Of a stretch of 64,000 bases of DNA, positions 52,423 to 61,467 are shown one piece after another (the stretch's first letter is position 1; the number at the start of each line of letters is the position of its first letter). The DNA lies in the NCBI RefSeq assembly GCF_000337455.1, contig NZ_AOIU01000013.1, positions 62,001-126,000 on the forward strand, in the 5' to 3' direction. The translations under genes and the position numbers were made by a program. Under the pieces are notes generated by a model. The model did no database searches, had not been told where the DNA came from, and saw only the letters and a list, made by a program, of their open reading frames with translations. This DNA is from Halosimplex carlsbadense 2-9-1. Its GTDB lineage: Archaea; Halobacteriota; Halobacteria; Halobacteriales; Haloarculaceae.

Positions 52423-52426
52423 ATGA
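52382..52426 (+). CDS. Leader micro-ORF (14 codons) overlapping the rpa start
   Basis: ATG at 52382 lies at the predicted transcript start and opens a 14-residue frame (MSPIENNAETGTTR) that ends at TGA 52424-52426, overlapping the rpa ATG (ATGA). Translation of a leaderless message would begin here and could couple to rpa. Confidence 0.5.
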   Translation: MSPIENNAETGTTR

Positions 52427-53358
52427 CGGATTTGCGTACACAGGCGACAGAGATACACGAACAGTTCGAAGACCAGCTGGAGATTTCCGTCGACGACGTG
52501 GAGGAGCGTCTCGACACGCTGGTCAACGAGTACAAGGTCCCCCTCTCGGAGGCCCGCCGGAGCGTCACCAACACCTACCTCGACGAGGCGGGGATGGAGC
52601 GCGACGAGCTGGGCGGTGGCGGCTCCGGCAACGACCGGGTTCAGGTCGCCGACGTCGACGCTCCCGAGGAGTGGGTCGACATCAAGGGCGAGGTCACGGA
52701 GCTGTGGGAGGCCAACTCCGACGCCGTGGCACAGGTCGGCCTGTTCGGCGACGAGACGGGCACGATCAAGTTCACCAAGTGGTCGAAGTCCGACCTCCCC
52801 GAGCTGGAAGAGGGCGCGGTCTACGATCTGCGGAACGTCGTGACCGACGAGTACGAGGGCCGGTTCTCGGTGAAGCTCAACCGGACGACGGTGATCGAGG
52901 AGCTCGACGAGGAGATCGAGGTCGGCGACGACGACGTGAGCGTCGAGGGCGCGCTGGTCGACATCCAGTCCGGGTCCGGACTGATCAAGCGCTGCCCCGA
53001 GGAGGACTGCACGCGCGTCCTCCAGAACGGTCGCTGTAACGAGCACGGCGAAGTGGAGGGCGAGTTCGACCTCCGCATCAAGGGCGTGCTCGACGACGGC
53101 GAGGAGGTCCACGAGATCCTCTTCAATCAGGAGGCGACGGAGAACCTCACGGACATCACGCTGGAGGAGGCCCAGGAGATGGCGATGGACGCGCTGGATA
53201 CGTCCGTCGTCGCCGACGAGATGCGCGCGGATCTCCTCGGGAAGTACTACCGCGTCACCGGGCCGACGTTCCGTCGGTACGTGCTGGTCGACGAGGTCGA
53301 GCGACTCTCCGAGCCGACGGATGCAGAGGCCGTGCTGATCAAAGCGAGGTCGATATAG
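52423..53358 (+). CDS. rpa3: Replication protein A (single-stranded DNA-binding protein, RPA3-type)
   Basis: A 311-residue RPA. The N-terminal helical part (about 1-60, DLRTQATEIHEQFEDQLEISVDDVEERLDTLV) precedes an OB fold (about 80-160, WVDIKGEVTELWEANS...GLFGDETGTIKFTKW), then a zinc-finger region with CPEEDC...RCNEH and a C-terminal second OB-like part. Haloarchaeal RPA3-like proteins have this size and are encoded together with their RPA-associated protein, as here. RPA coats single-stranded DNA in replication and repair. Start chosen to begin at the conserved helix and to fit the ATGA overlap with the leader frame. Confidence 0.93.
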   Translation: MTDLRTQATEIHEQFEDQLEISVDDVEERLDTLVNEYKVPLSEARRSVTNTYLDEAGMERDELGGGGSGNDRVQVADVDAPEEWVDIKGEVTELWEANSDAVAQVGLFGDETGTIKFTKWSKSDLPELEEGAVYDLRNVVTDEYEGRFSVKLNRTTVIEELDEEIEVGDDDVSVEGALVDIQSGSGLIKRCPEEDCTRVLQNGRCNEHGEVEGEFDLRIKGVLDDGEEVHEILFNQEATENLTDITLEEAQEMAMDALDTSVVADEMRADLLGKYYRVTGPTFRRYVLVDEVERLSEPTDAEAVLIKARSI

Positions 53359-53982
53359 ATGGCGACGACACCCACCCGAGAGGTCGCCCGCCGCGTGTTC
53401 GCGGGCGAGTTCAACGACGCGACGTACACGTTCAAGGAGAGCGACGACGAGCGAGCGCCGGTGTATCTGCTGCTCCCCACGGGCGAGCGGGCCAACCGCG
53501 TGTTCCTCGTCGGGACGCTCATGGAGACCGAGGACGTGGGCGACGACAGCGAGTACTGGCAGGGGCAGGTCATCGACCCCAACGGCGACCGCTACTACAT
53601 GTACGCGGGCCAGTACCAGCCCGACGCGGCCTCGATGTTGCGGGAGCTCGAACCGCCGGCGTACATCTCGGTCGTCGGCAAGCCCCGGACCTACGAGACC
53701 GACGACGGCGAGGTGAACGTCTCCGTCCGGCCGGAGTCGATCACCGAAGTCGACGCGGCGACCCGGGACCGCTGGGTCGTCGAGACGGCCGAGCGCACGC
53801 TCGACCGGATCGCCCGCTACACGGACGAGACAGACGCGGACGGGGAGGCCGCCGTCGACGAGTACGTCGCGATGGCGGCCGAGGAGTACGACCTGCCGAT
53901 CGAGGACTACCGCCGGCAGGTCGTCGAGGCGCTAGAGAGCCTCGAAGACGAGGAAGCGGTCGCCGCCGAGCCGGACGCCTGA
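53359..53982 (+). CDS. rpap3: RPA-associated protein (RPAP3-type, COG3390)
   Basis: A 207-residue protein starting MATTPTREVARRVFAGEFNDATYTF directly after the rpa stop with no spacer. It contains an OB-like core (RVFLVGTLMETEDVGDDSEYWQGQVIDPNGDRYYMYAGQY in outline, then AYISVVGKPRTY and NVSVRPESI) and a helical acidic tail. COG3390 proteins bind RPA and are needed for DNA repair in Haloferax. Tight coupling to rpa makes the assignment strong. Confidence 0.93.
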   Translation: MATTPTREVARRVFAGEFNDATYTFKESDDERAPVYLLLPTGERANRVFLVGTLMETEDVGDDSEYWQGQVIDPNGDRYYMYAGQYQPDAASMLRELEPPAYISVVGKPRTYETDDGEVNVSVRPESITEVDAATRDRWVVETAERTLDRIARYTDETDADGEAAVDEYVAMAAEEYDLPIEDYRRQVVEALESLEDEEAVAAEPDA

Positions 53983-54117
53983 GGCGACGCCAGCGGGTTC
54001 GCGTCCGATGCGTTCGAATGTCGGTGCGATCCCCCACGCGTCGAACAGATCGGGCCGTAACGCGTCCGAACCGCTTTCTTTCACCGGCTTGCACGCTCGT
54101 GCCAGCGTCTGACAAAC

Positions 54118-54124
54118 GATTAAG
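54118..54124 (+). promoter_or_regulatory. TATA-like box of the RHH gene
   Basis: CGATTAA, centred about 29 bp before the third ATG of the start-codon repeat. Confidence 0.45.
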
Positions 54125-54135
54125 TGGGGCGGGAA

Positions 54136-54156
54136 ATGAGTGATGAGTAATGAGTA
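54136..54156 (+). repeat. 7-bp tandem repeat forming three start codons
   Basis: ATGAGTG, ATGAGTA, ATGAGTA follow each other. The ATGs at 54136, 54143 and 54150 lie in three different frames; the first two give MSDE-stop and MSNE-stop, the third opens the RHH gene. Confidence 0.85.
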
Positions 54157-54587
54157 AGAACAAGACGATCTCCTTTCGCGTGAGCGAGGACAAGTTCGAG
54201 ACGCTCCGCGAGATTGCCGACGAGCGGGATCTCTCGCTGTCGGCGGTGTTCAGGGACTACGTCGACATGCTCGTCGCACACGACGGGCAGGTGGAGGTGG
54301 TCCCCGAACACCAGCTCAACGAGTCCAGCGCCTCGACGAGCGACACGGAGAGCTTCCCGCCGAAGGTCGAGGTGCCCAAGAGTTTCGTCCGCGAGCACGA
54401 GCGGCTCGAACTGGAGGCCGAACACCTCCGCGAGCAGCTCGAAGAGCACAAGCGCTACGTGACGAAACTGCGCCAGCAGCTCGACGAGCAGGACAAGGAA
54501 GACGTGGTCCAGCTCGAAGACCTCGACGGCAGCGAGGACGACGAGGAAGCCTCCTACCGCCTCGGAAACTTCGAAGAGTCGATCTGA
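54150..54587 (+). CDS. Ribbon-helix-helix regulator with C-terminal coiled coil (CdrL-like)
   Basis: A 145-residue protein. Residues about 5-45 are a ribbon-helix-helix domain (KTISFRVSEDKFETLREIADERDLSLSAVFRDYVDML in outline); residues about 75-125 form a coiled coil with heptads (ERLELEAEHLREQLEEHKRYVTKLRQQLDEQ). It resembles the long member of the haloarchaeal CdrS/CdrL cell-division regulators, but the gene's neighbours here (RPA, DUF5814-like) do not include ftsZ, so the name is only a suggestion. Preceded by an unusual triple start-codon repeat. Confidence 0.85.
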   Translation: MSKNKTISFRVSEDKFETLREIADERDLSLSAVFRDYVDMLVAHDGQVEVVPEHQLNESSASTSDTESFPPKVEVPKSFVREHERLELEAEHLREQLEEHKRYVTKLRQQLDEQDKEDVVQLEDLDGSEDDEEASYRLGNFEESI

Positions 54588-54657
54588 CGTCGCCGCTCTC
54601 TCTCTGCCCGGCCTCTGTTTTCGCCGCTGGTTCGTCGCTTCGCCACTCGAGCGTCGG

Positions 54658-55110
54658 CTAGAGGAGCTGTTCGCGCTTCTGCCGGGCGTCGCTGGCGGCG
54701 TCGGAGCGGCCGTCCACGTCGGCGAGCGTCTCGACGGCTTCGAGGGTTCGGACGGCGCCGTCGAGGAAGGAGAGCACGTCGCCGGGGTAGGCGTAGAGCA
54801 TGTAGTCGTCGCCCATCACGTCGACGACGGCGTCGGGACCGAGCCCCTGCGCCCGGAGGTCGAGGAGGTACCGGACGAACTTCTCCTCGGGATGGCCACA
54901 GTGGGGGTTGGCCTCGCAGTCGCAGTCCATGAAGTCGGTCGCGAAGTCGAGGACGCGGTCCTGCGTGGCCTCGTCGAGTTTCGCGAGGTTCTCACCCTGG
55001 AAGAGGATGTCCAGCGTCGCCCCCTTGAACGCCCCTTTGGGGAAGGAGGTCTCTAGCTGGGAGGCGATCTGCTGGTGGTTCTTGATGTAGATTTTGTCCG
55101 TGATGGCCAC
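54658..55110 (-). CDS. DUF5814-like haloarchaeal protein
   Basis: A 150-residue soluble protein starting MAITDKIYIKNHQQIASQLET. The middle has a Cys cluster (FMDCDCEANPHCGHPEEKFV) able to bind metal, and the second half reads LRAQGLGPDAVVDVMGDDYMLYAYPGDVLSFLDGAVRTLEA. The pattern is widespread in haloarchaea, in some cases attached to or beside helicase genes. Function is unknown. Confidence 0.8.
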   Translation of the reverse strand: MAITDKIYIKNHQQIASQLETSFPKGAFKGATLDILFQGENLAKLDEATQDRVLDFATDFMDCDCEANPHCGHPEEKFVRYLLDLRAQGLGPDAVVDVMGDDYMLYAYPGDVLSFLDGAVRTLEAVETLADVDGRSDAASDARQKREQLL

Positions 55111-55214
55111 GGCTACCTGGACGGAGCGGCCCCGAGGGCAAAAGCGTCTCGGACGCTGCCCGCGGGGCGTCGGTCAACGCGGCCCGGAAGTAACGGGCGA
55201 CGAAACGGACGCTA

Positions 55215-56159
55215 TCACTCGGCAATCAGTCGATACCAGTTCGGCGCGAACCGCTCGTCACTCTCGCGCAGGAGCACGTTGGCCTTCGCGTACGCCTCGG
55301 CCTCGGCCGCCGCCAGTTCGCTCGCCCAGTCCACCCGCTCGTCCCCGTCGCGTGCGCCCGGCCCTTCGTTGTCGTACTCGACGTACGTCGCGGTCCTCTC
55401 GGTGTCGGGTCGGTCCCAGTTGTGCCACCCCGCCGGGTGGACGTGCTCGCCTAACTGGGACCGGAGGACGGCGACGTGGGCGTGGTCGCGCCACGGCCGA
55501 CCGAGGTAGACCTCTGAGACGCCCGGGTCGGCGGTCAGGGTGCAGTCCTCGAAGACGTAGCCGAACGGCTCGCGCTCGGGTGTCGAGGCCGCCGTGACGT
55601 ACGAGTCGGCCTTCGAGTGGATCTCGCAGTCCTCGAAGAACGCCGTAGCGCCGCCGAAGAGGAAGTCGGTCGTCCCTTCGACGTAGCACTCGGAGAAGTA
55701 CTGGCGCGCTCCCGCGCCGGCGGCGTAGACCGTGTCCTGGTTCCCGAGGAACCGGCAGTGCTCGAAGGACGCCCGGTCGGCCTCGGTGTGCAGCGCGACC
55801 GCCTGCCCCGCCTCCGGCCCCGCGGTGTTTTCGACGGTCAGGTTCCGCGCTCGGAAGTCGTCGCCGCAGACCTGCAGCGTGTACGTGAAGAACGTGCTGT
55901 TGCGGCCGCGTCCGATCGACTCGAAGTGGTCGTCGTTGGTGATAATCGTGTCCGCGGCGCGCTCGCCGACCAGGTCGACCTTCGGGTTCCACGAGTGGAC
56001 GGTCACCTTCTCCTCGTAGACGCCCTCGCGGACGAAGATGGAAACCCGCTCGCGGGGGAACGACTTCGCGCCGTCGATGGCCGCCTGGATGCGCTCGTAG
56101 TCGCCGTCGCCGTCCGCGTCGACGACGTAGTCGTAGTCCTCGTGGTCGCCTGCACTCAT
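55215..56159 (-). CDS. Pectinesterase (carbohydrate esterase 8)
   Basis: A 314-residue right-handed beta-helix protein starting MSAGDHEDYDYVVDADGDGDY. CE8 signatures are clear: LGNQDTVYA (first catalytic Asp), GTTDFLFGGATAFFEDC (second Asp) and the substrate Arg in VYLGRPWR. It removes methyl esters from pectin. Unlike most pectinesterases it has no signal peptide or Tat motif, so the enzyme as annotated would stay inside the cell, where it could act on imported oligogalacturonides. An upstream start does not add a signal sequence. Confidence 0.93.
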   Translation of the reverse strand: MSAGDHEDYDYVVDADGDGDYERIQAAIDGAKSFPRERVSIFVREGVYEEKVTVHSWNPKVDLVGERAADTIITNDDHFESIGRGRNSTFFTYTLQVCGDDFRARNLTVENTAGPEAGQAVALHTEADRASFEHCRFLGNQDTVYAAGAGARQYFSECYVEGTTDFLFGGATAFFEDCEIHSKADSYVTAASTPEREPFGYVFEDCTLTADPGVSEVYLGRPWRDHAHVAVLRSQLGEHVHPAGWHNWDRPDTERTATYVEYDNEGPGARDGDERVDWASELAAAEAEAYAKANVLLRESDERFAPNWYRLIAE

Positions 56160-56265
56160 TGACAGTACGACGGCTCCCACCCGTTGTAGACGCTTCGGCT
56201 TCACCGAGCGGGACCGTCGTCAGTCCGCGAAGGCCGACGGCCGGGCTATCGCGCGCCAGTCGGAC

Positions 56266-57114
56266 TCACAGGTCGGCGCCACGGAACCGGTAGTAGCCGA
56301 CCGCGAGCGGGACGACCAGCCAGAACGCGAGGACGACAAAGCCGATCTCGGGGACCGCGTAGAAGGCGTCGACGCCCGCGCCGGCGAACGTCTGGGTCGG
56401 GAGCGAGTCGGCCACGTCGGGCAGCAACGAGGTGAGGACGGCGGTGTAGGCCGTCGACGGGGGGACCTGCATCACGAGAAACGTCCACTCGGGCATCTGC
56501 TGGGGCAGCGAGAAGCCGTTGGCGACGTAGACGGCGCCGATCGGCACCACGTCCCAGAGGAACTCGAAGACGACGAAGAAGCCGATGGCGAGCGTCGTCG
56601 CTCGCGACGTCGACCCGGTCGTCGCCGAGATGCCGACGACGACGGAGACGTACACCGCGGTAAAGAGTAGCGTCGCGAGCAAAAAGAGGAGGACGGTCAC
56701 CACGTCCAGCGACCCCAGCATGGCGAAGGCGAACCCGAAGCCGACGGCCAACCCGATGGCCAGCGCAAGCGAGAGCACGGCCATCCGGCCGAGGAGTTTG
56801 CCGAAGAGCACGTCACGGCGGCGGTGGGGCAGTGCGAGCAGGAGTTTGACGCTCCCGATCTCCCGCTCGCCCGCGATGGCCTTGTAACAGACGACGATGG
56901 CCGTCAGCGAGACGAACAGGCTGACGATCCCCGCGGTGAAGAAGACCAGGCCACCGATCGAGGGGTCGGTCCCGGGGCTGACCAGCTGGGGGAACTCGAC
57001 GTAGGAGTACGTCAGGAGGACCGAGAGGACGACGAAGACGGCGAGCAGTCCCCACAACGCGCGCGACTGGACGGCGTCGCGGAAGTCCTTCTTCGCGACG
57101 GCGACGGTGCTCAT
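56266..57114 (-). CDS. ABC-2 type transporter permease
   Basis: A 282-residue membrane protein starting MSTVAVAKKDFRDAVQSRALWGL with six hydrophobic helices and the ABC-2 pattern (AGEREIGSVKLLLALPHRRRDVLFGKLLGR between helices 2 and 3). The start overlaps the upstream ATP-binding gene's stop by 4 bp (57111-57114). Together they form a simple exporter, the NosY/NatB-like type used for drugs, lipids or ions. Confidence 0.93.
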   Translation of the reverse strand: MSTVAVAKKDFRDAVQSRALWGLLAVFVVLSVLLTYSYVEFPQLVSPGTDPSIGGLVFFTAGIVSLFVSLTAIVVCYKAIAGEREIGSVKLLLALPHRRRDVLFGKLLGRMAVLSLALAIGLAVGFGFAFAMLGSLDVVTVLLFLLATLLFTAVYVSVVVGISATTGSTSRATTLAIGFFVVFEFLWDVVPIGAVYVANGFSLPQQMPEWTFLVMQVPPSTAYTAVLTSLLPDVADSLPTQTFAGAGVDAFYAVPEIGFVVLAFWLVVPLAVGYYRFRGADL

Positions 57115-58037
57115 TGGGGCACCTCCTGTCGCTCGGTCGTGTACTCGGCGAACAGATCCTCCAGCGAGGACTCGTCGATCGAGAAGTCGCGGATCTCGAC
57201 GCCGCGCTCGTCGAGGGCTTTGAGGACCTCGAACTTCGAGCCGTCGCGAGTCAGCGTCACTTCCAACCGATCGCCGTCGAGCGACGCGCTCGTGACGTAG
57301 ATGCGGTTGCGGATCGCCTCGGCGTCCGCGGCGTCGGCGCCGCCGGCGTCGATCGTGAGCGTCGTCACCGTCTCGGTCTGGCCGCGCAGGCCGTCGATAG
57401 AGTCGACGGCGACGAGGCGGCCGCGGTTGATGATCGCCACGCGGTCGCAGATGGCCTCGACCTGCTCCATGATGTGACTGGAGAAGAACACTGCCGTCCC
57501 GCGGTCGTTCTCCGCCTCGATGATCTCCCGCATCTGCCGGGCGCCGTTGGGGTCCAGTCCGGTCGAGGGTTCGTCGAGTATCAGCAGGTCGGGGTCGCCC
57601 AGCAGCGCCATCGCGAGGACGAGCCGCTGGCGCATCCCCTTCGAGTAGCCGCCTGCCTTCCGGTCGGCGGCCTCGGCGATCGACACTCGCTCCATGATCG
57701 CCTCGATATCGGCCCCGTCGATGTCCTTCGAGTCGACGACGAACTGCAGGTGCTGGCGCCCGGTGAGCCGGTCGTAGACGTGGAACGCGTCCGGGAGGAC
57801 GCCGATCCGCCGCCGGACAGCCAGACTATCGGCTTGAGCGTCTAATCCCATGACCGTCGCCGACCCAGACGTTGGCCGGACGAAATCCAGTAGCACGTCG
57901 ATGGTCGTCGACTTCCCCGCGCCGTTCGGACCGAGGAAGCCGAATATCTCGCCCTCTTCCACTTCGAGGTCGAGCCCGTCGACCGCCACTACGTCGCCGT
58001 AGCGCTTGGTCAGCCCGTCGAGTTCGATCGCCGCCAT
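57111..58037 (-). CDS. ABC transporter ATP-binding protein
   Basis: A 308-residue ATPase with Walker A GPNGAGKST, signature YSKGMRQRL (the family's LSGGQ position), Walker B LLILDEPSTGLDP and the H-loop His in FFSSHIMEQ. The C-terminal 80 residues form the DUF4162-like domain found in ABC-2 exporters. It precedes and overlaps the permease gene, so both are made from one message. Confidence 0.95.
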   Translation of the reverse strand: MAAIELDGLTKRYGDVVAVDGLDLEVEEGEIFGFLGPNGAGKSTTIDVLLDFVRPTSGSATVMGLDAQADSLAVRRRIGVLPDAFHVYDRLTGRQHLQFVVDSKDIDGADIEAIMERVSIAEAADRKAGGYSKGMRQRLVLAMALLGDPDLLILDEPSTGLDPNGARQMREIIEAENDRGTAVFFSSHIMEQVEAICDRVAIINRGRLVAVDSIDGLRGQTETVTTLTIDAGGADAADAEAIRNRIYVTSASLDGDRLEVTLTRDGSKFEVLKALDERGVEIRDFSIDESSLEDLFAEYTTERQEVPQ

Positions 58038-58211
58038 CAGTTTTCTCCCTCCTCGTCGCCCGCGCTCGCGTTCGTCCCGTTCACACCGTTACTCCACTAC
58101 CGGGTACGATAAGTATTATTGAATTATTTACATATAACGGATCGCTTACTCAAACATCTTTGAGCGAGATCGGGCCAGAACGGCGCAGTACGCTGGGAGT
58201 ATCGGGGGAAG

Positions 58212-59162
58212 TCAGGACGGCTCGAAGTCGTCGACCGGCGTAACGGCGAACGACTCGTCCATCGCGAGCGTGAGGGTGTCGCCGTCTAGAGCGAGTTCGA
58301 AGCGGGCGTCGAGCGGGTCGGTCGCGCGCACGTCGGTCGTCCAGGCTTCGGAGACGAACAGTTCGAACAGCTCCCAGAGCGGCGTGTCGAGCGGGGCGAA
58401 GCCGTGGTCGGCCAGGAGAGCGCTCGCTCGCGGGTGAAAGACCGCGGGAACCTCGACCGGGAGATGGATGGTGAAGTCGCAGGTTTCGCACACGGCGGCG
58501 AAGGTGTACCCGCCCGCGCCACCGGGCGTCTCGTGACCGTCGTGGGCATCCACCCGGCGTTCGACCCGACCGAAACACTCCGGGCACAGGTCGCCGCGGA
58601 TCAGGACGTAGGCACTCCAGATCCGGTAGCCGAAGCTCTCGACGATCTCGTCGGGCGAGCGCTCGCTCGCCTGACTGTGGGGGAACGAGTCCGAGAGCAT
58701 CGTACGCTCGCAGGCGCGACAGCGGACGACGACCCGCTCCTCGCGGAGCACGCCCACCAGATCGCTCGCGCCGCAGCCGACGCAGGCGCCCGCGACCGCG
58801 ACCGGGTCGAACGAGGGCGTCGTCTCGTACAGTCCCGACCGGACGGCGCGGACGATCTTGTCGCCGGCGTAGGTGAGGCGATACCCGCCGTCGGTCTCGG
58901 CGACGAACGGTCCGACAAGCTGCGAGAGGTGATAGGAGAACTGCGACGTGCTCTCGACGGGGACGGCGTCGTACAACTCCGAAAACGACAGTTCGAGGGC
59001 GTTCGTCCGCGTCGCGGACTCGCGGTCGCCCAGCGCGAGTAGGATCGCCAGGCGGTGTTCGTTGCCCAGCGCGCGGAGGGCGTCGACCTGTTCGTCCGCT
59101 GGACGAGACGTACGGATCACGTCGTCTTTCGTGTCGGCTCCGTCGGCGTCGTCCTGCGACAT
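58212..59162 (-). CDS. ArsR-like winged-helix regulator with zinc-ribbon C-terminus
   Basis: A 316-residue protein. Residues about 25-115 are an ArsR-type winged helix (QVDALRALGNEHRLAILLALGDRES... VESTSQFSYHLSQLVGPFVAETDGGYRLTYAG). The C-terminal part holds several Cys pairs (CVGCGASD, CRACERTML, CPECFGRVE, CETCDF) and should bind zinc. Such haloarchaeal regulators often sit near ABC exporters, as here; control of the neighbouring ABC genes 175 bp away is plausible. Confidence 0.85.
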   Translation of the reverse strand: MSQDDADGADTKDDVIRTSRPADEQVDALRALGNEHRLAILLALGDRESATRTNALELSFSELYDAVPVESTSQFSYHLSQLVGPFVAETDGGYRLTYAGDKIVRAVRSGLYETTPSFDPVAVAGACVGCGASDLVGVLREERVVVRCRACERTMLSDSFPHSQASERSPDEIVESFGYRIWSAYVLIRGDLCPECFGRVERRVDAHDGHETPGGAGGYTFAAVCETCDFTIHLPVEVPAVFHPRASALLADHGFAPLDTPLWELFELFVSEAWTTDVRATDPLDARFELALDGDTLTLAMDESFAVTPVDDFEPS

Positions 59163-59477
59163 GGGGTGCTACCGCCGGGGACGCCGCGCGGTCGGTTAAG
59201 TGTGCGGGGCGCCCGAGACGACTGTGTTCGGTTACTGCATAACTGATACGATGGGTTTTCGAGTCTCACAACCCAACCCCGTTTCGGGACCTATTTACGG
59301 CGCGGTCGCGAGTCCTGACGTAGCCGAAACACGCGTTGTCCCCGGGAAAGCCGTACCACATTGGGTTGCGTATCGCGACCCGTACTGCGTCGCTATCGGC
59401 AGTGACTGTGCGGCCTACTCTCCTTCGCTGGCGGACTCTGAGATGGGTTCTGGGATCACTCTGATCGGACCCACACT
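59163..59477. other. Divergent spacer upstream of RNase J
   Basis: Contains promoters for the ArsR-like gene (leftward) and RNase J (rightward). A CCTATTTACGG box lies at 59290-59300. The following ~170 bp before the RNase J ATG may be a long leader. No gene is apparent. Confidence 0.5.
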
Positions 59478-60815
59478 ATGGAAATCGAAATCGCAACTAT
59501 CGGCGGCTACGAGGAAGTCGGGCGTCAGATGACGGCCGTCCGTGCCGGGGACGACATCGTCGTCTTCGACATGGGCCTCAACCTCTCGAAGGTACTGATC
59601 CACGACGACGTCCAGACCGAGCGGATGCACAGCCTCGACCTGATCGACATGGACGCGATCCCCGACGACCGCGTCATGTCCGACATCGACGGGACCGTCC
59701 AGGCCATCGTGCCGACCCACGGCCACCTCGACCACATCGGCGCGATCCCCAAGCTGGCTCACCGCTACGACGCGCCGATCGTCGCCTCGCCGTTCACGCT
59801 CGCGCTCGTCGAGGAAGAGATCGACGACGAGGGGAAGTTCAACGTCCAGAACGACCTCGTCGAGATGGACGCCGGCGAGACGATGTCCATCGGCGACGAG
59901 GTCGACCTGGAGTTCGTCAACGTTACCCACTCGACCATCGACGCGATCAACCCGGTCCTGCACACGCCCGAGGGCGCCATCGTCTACGGCCTCGACAAGC
60001 GCATGGACCACACGCCCGTGATCGGCGACCCCATCGACATGGACCGGTTCCGCGAGATCGGCCGCGAAGGGGTGCTGTGTTACATCGAGGACTGCACCAA
60101 CGCCAACAAGAAGGGGCGGACGCCGAGCGAGGCCGTCGCCCGCAGCGAGTTGCGCGACCTCATGCTGAGCCTCGAACACTACGACGGCGGGATCGTCGCG
60201 ACGACGTTCGCGAGCCACATCGCGCGGGTCGTGAGCCTCGTCGAGTTCGCGGAGGAGATCGGACGCCAGCCCGTTCTGCTGGGCCGGTCGATGGAGAAGT
60301 ACTCCGGCACCGCCGAACGCATCGGTGCCGTGGAGTTCCCCGACGACCTGGGGATGTACGGCCACCGCAAGTCCGTCGACCGGACGTTCGAGCGGATCAT
60401 GAACGAGGGCAAGGAGAACTTCCTGCCCGTCGTGACCGGCCATCAGGGCGAACCGCGAGCGATGCTCACCCGGATGGGCCGCGGCGAGACGCCGTACGAG
60501 CTGGACAAGGGCGACAAGGTCATCTTCTCGGCGGGGATCATTCCCGAACCCACGAACGAAGGCCAGCGATACCAGAGCGAGACGCTACTGGGCATGCAAG
60601 GCGCCCGCATCTACGACGATGTCCACGTCTCGGGCCACCTCCGCCGTGAAGGCCACTACGAGATGCTCGACGCGATCCAGCCCGAGCACCTCATTCCGGC
60701 CCACCAAGACATGGCCGGGTTCTCCGGGTACGTCGACCTCGCGACGAGTCAGGGGTACGAGCTGGACGAGGACCTACACATCACCTCGAACGGGAACACG
60801 ATTCAGTTAGTCTAG
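59478..60815 (+). CDS. rnj: Ribonuclease J (archaeal type)
   Basis: A 445-residue MBL/beta-CASP nuclease. Metal motif [10 protein letters not shown] (first His near 81), later [19 protein letters not shown], the beta-CASP motif with LGRSMEKY and [12 protein letters not shown], and the final [15 protein letters not shown] and LIPAHQD. Archaeal RNase J is a 5'-3' exoribonuclease and takes part in RNA decay. Length is normal. It stands alone with a longer leader than most neighbours. Confidence 0.95.
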   Translation: MEIEIATIGGYEEVGRQMTAVRAGDDIVVFDMGLNLSKVLIHDDVQTERMHSLDLIDMDAIPDDRVMSDIDGTVQAIVPTHGHLDHIGAIPKLAHRYDAPIVASPFTLALVEEEIDDEGKFNVQNDLVEMDAGETMSIGDEVDLEFVNVTHSTIDAINPVLHTPEGAIVYGLDKRMDHTPVIGDPIDMDRFREIGREGVLCYIEDCTNANKKGRTPSEAVARSELRDLMLSLEHYDGGIVATTFASHIARVVSLVEFAEEIGRQPVLLGRSMEKYSGTAERIGAVEFPDDLGMYGHRKSVDRTFERIMNEGKENFLPVVTGHQGEPRAMLTRMGRGETPYELDKGDKVIFSAGIIPEPTNEGQRYQSETLLGMQGARIYDDVHVSGHLRREGHYEMLDAIQPEHLIPAHQDMAGFSGYVDLATSQGYELDEDLHITSNGNTIQLV

Positions 60816-61023
60816 CCACTGGCCGACCCTTCCGTAGGGTATCGCTACGCCGTGATCGGGCTCCTCGAAGGTTCTCGAGCCCGCTCCTGTAGTCAGTATG
60901 CACAGGCTGACGACGCTCGCGATCTGCATGGGGGGGCTACACTCATAGCGTCGGTCAGGACGGGGGTGTAACAGACATAGCAACGATCCTTACGCCGCTA
61001 TAGGTCGTTCCTACAATCGAGAG

Positions 61024-61185
61024 ATGCACGAGACCGACGCCACTCAGACACAGACCGACGCCTCCGAGCAGCGGTACATCACGACCCAGTACGGAGACGG
61101 TGGGGAGCAGATGACCCTCGTCCACGACACCGAGAACGACCAGGCCTGGATCCAGTCCGACTACGCCGTCGACGTGGATCGGTAG
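61024..61185 (+). CDS. Small haloarchaeal protein, 53 residues (DUF7331-like)
   Basis: A short acidic protein starting MHETDATQTQTDASEQRY, with a TQYGDGGEQMTLVHDTENDQAWIQSDYAVDVDR-type C-terminal half containing a probable beta-sheet. Similar peptides are common in haloarchaea. The frame is complete from ATG to TAG and codon use is native. Function unknown. Confidence 0.75.
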   Translation: MHETDATQTQTDASEQRYITTQYGDGGEQMTLVHDTENDQAWIQSDYAVDVDR

Positions 61186-61330
61186 GCGCTTTCGGCCCTC
61201 CAGCAGGCGACCCCTCCACACGGATCTGCAGCTTCGATTCCCGGCCATGACCACAGTTCTCACCCCGACCGGGGAGTCGTAACGTATTTCAATTCTACCC
61301 GGCTATCCCGATATGCCTCAGCGGAAGCGT

Positions 61331-61403
61331 GTCCGGGTTGGGGTAGTGGTTATCCTTCAGCCTTGTGGAGGCTGAGACGCGGGTTCGATTCTCGCACCCG
61401 GAC
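61331..61403 (+). tRNA. tRNA-His (GTG anticodon)
   Basis: Acceptor stem GTCCGGGT pairs with ACCCGGAC, including the encoded G-1 (61331) against C73 (61403), the identity pair of tRNA-His. The anticodon arm is CAGCC-TTGTGGA-GGCTG with anticodon GTG, and the T arm is GCGGG-TTCGATT-CTCGC. No intron is present. CCA is not encoded. Confidence 0.95.
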
Positions 61404-61467
61404 TCAGAAATTAAGTCCCTCAGGGGCTTATTCTTCGGTTTTGCTATTCAGGCTATGAGCTGGCATT

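Noticed and set aside
59443-59532. Out-of-frame ATG frame overlapping the start of RNase J
   Set aside because: It runs deep into the RNase J gene in another frame and shows no ATGA junction, unlike the coupled micro-ORFs.
60858-60885. GGGCTC...GAGCCC hairpin after RNase J
   Set aside because: Short arms and no U-run; a terminator role is possible but too weak to annotate.
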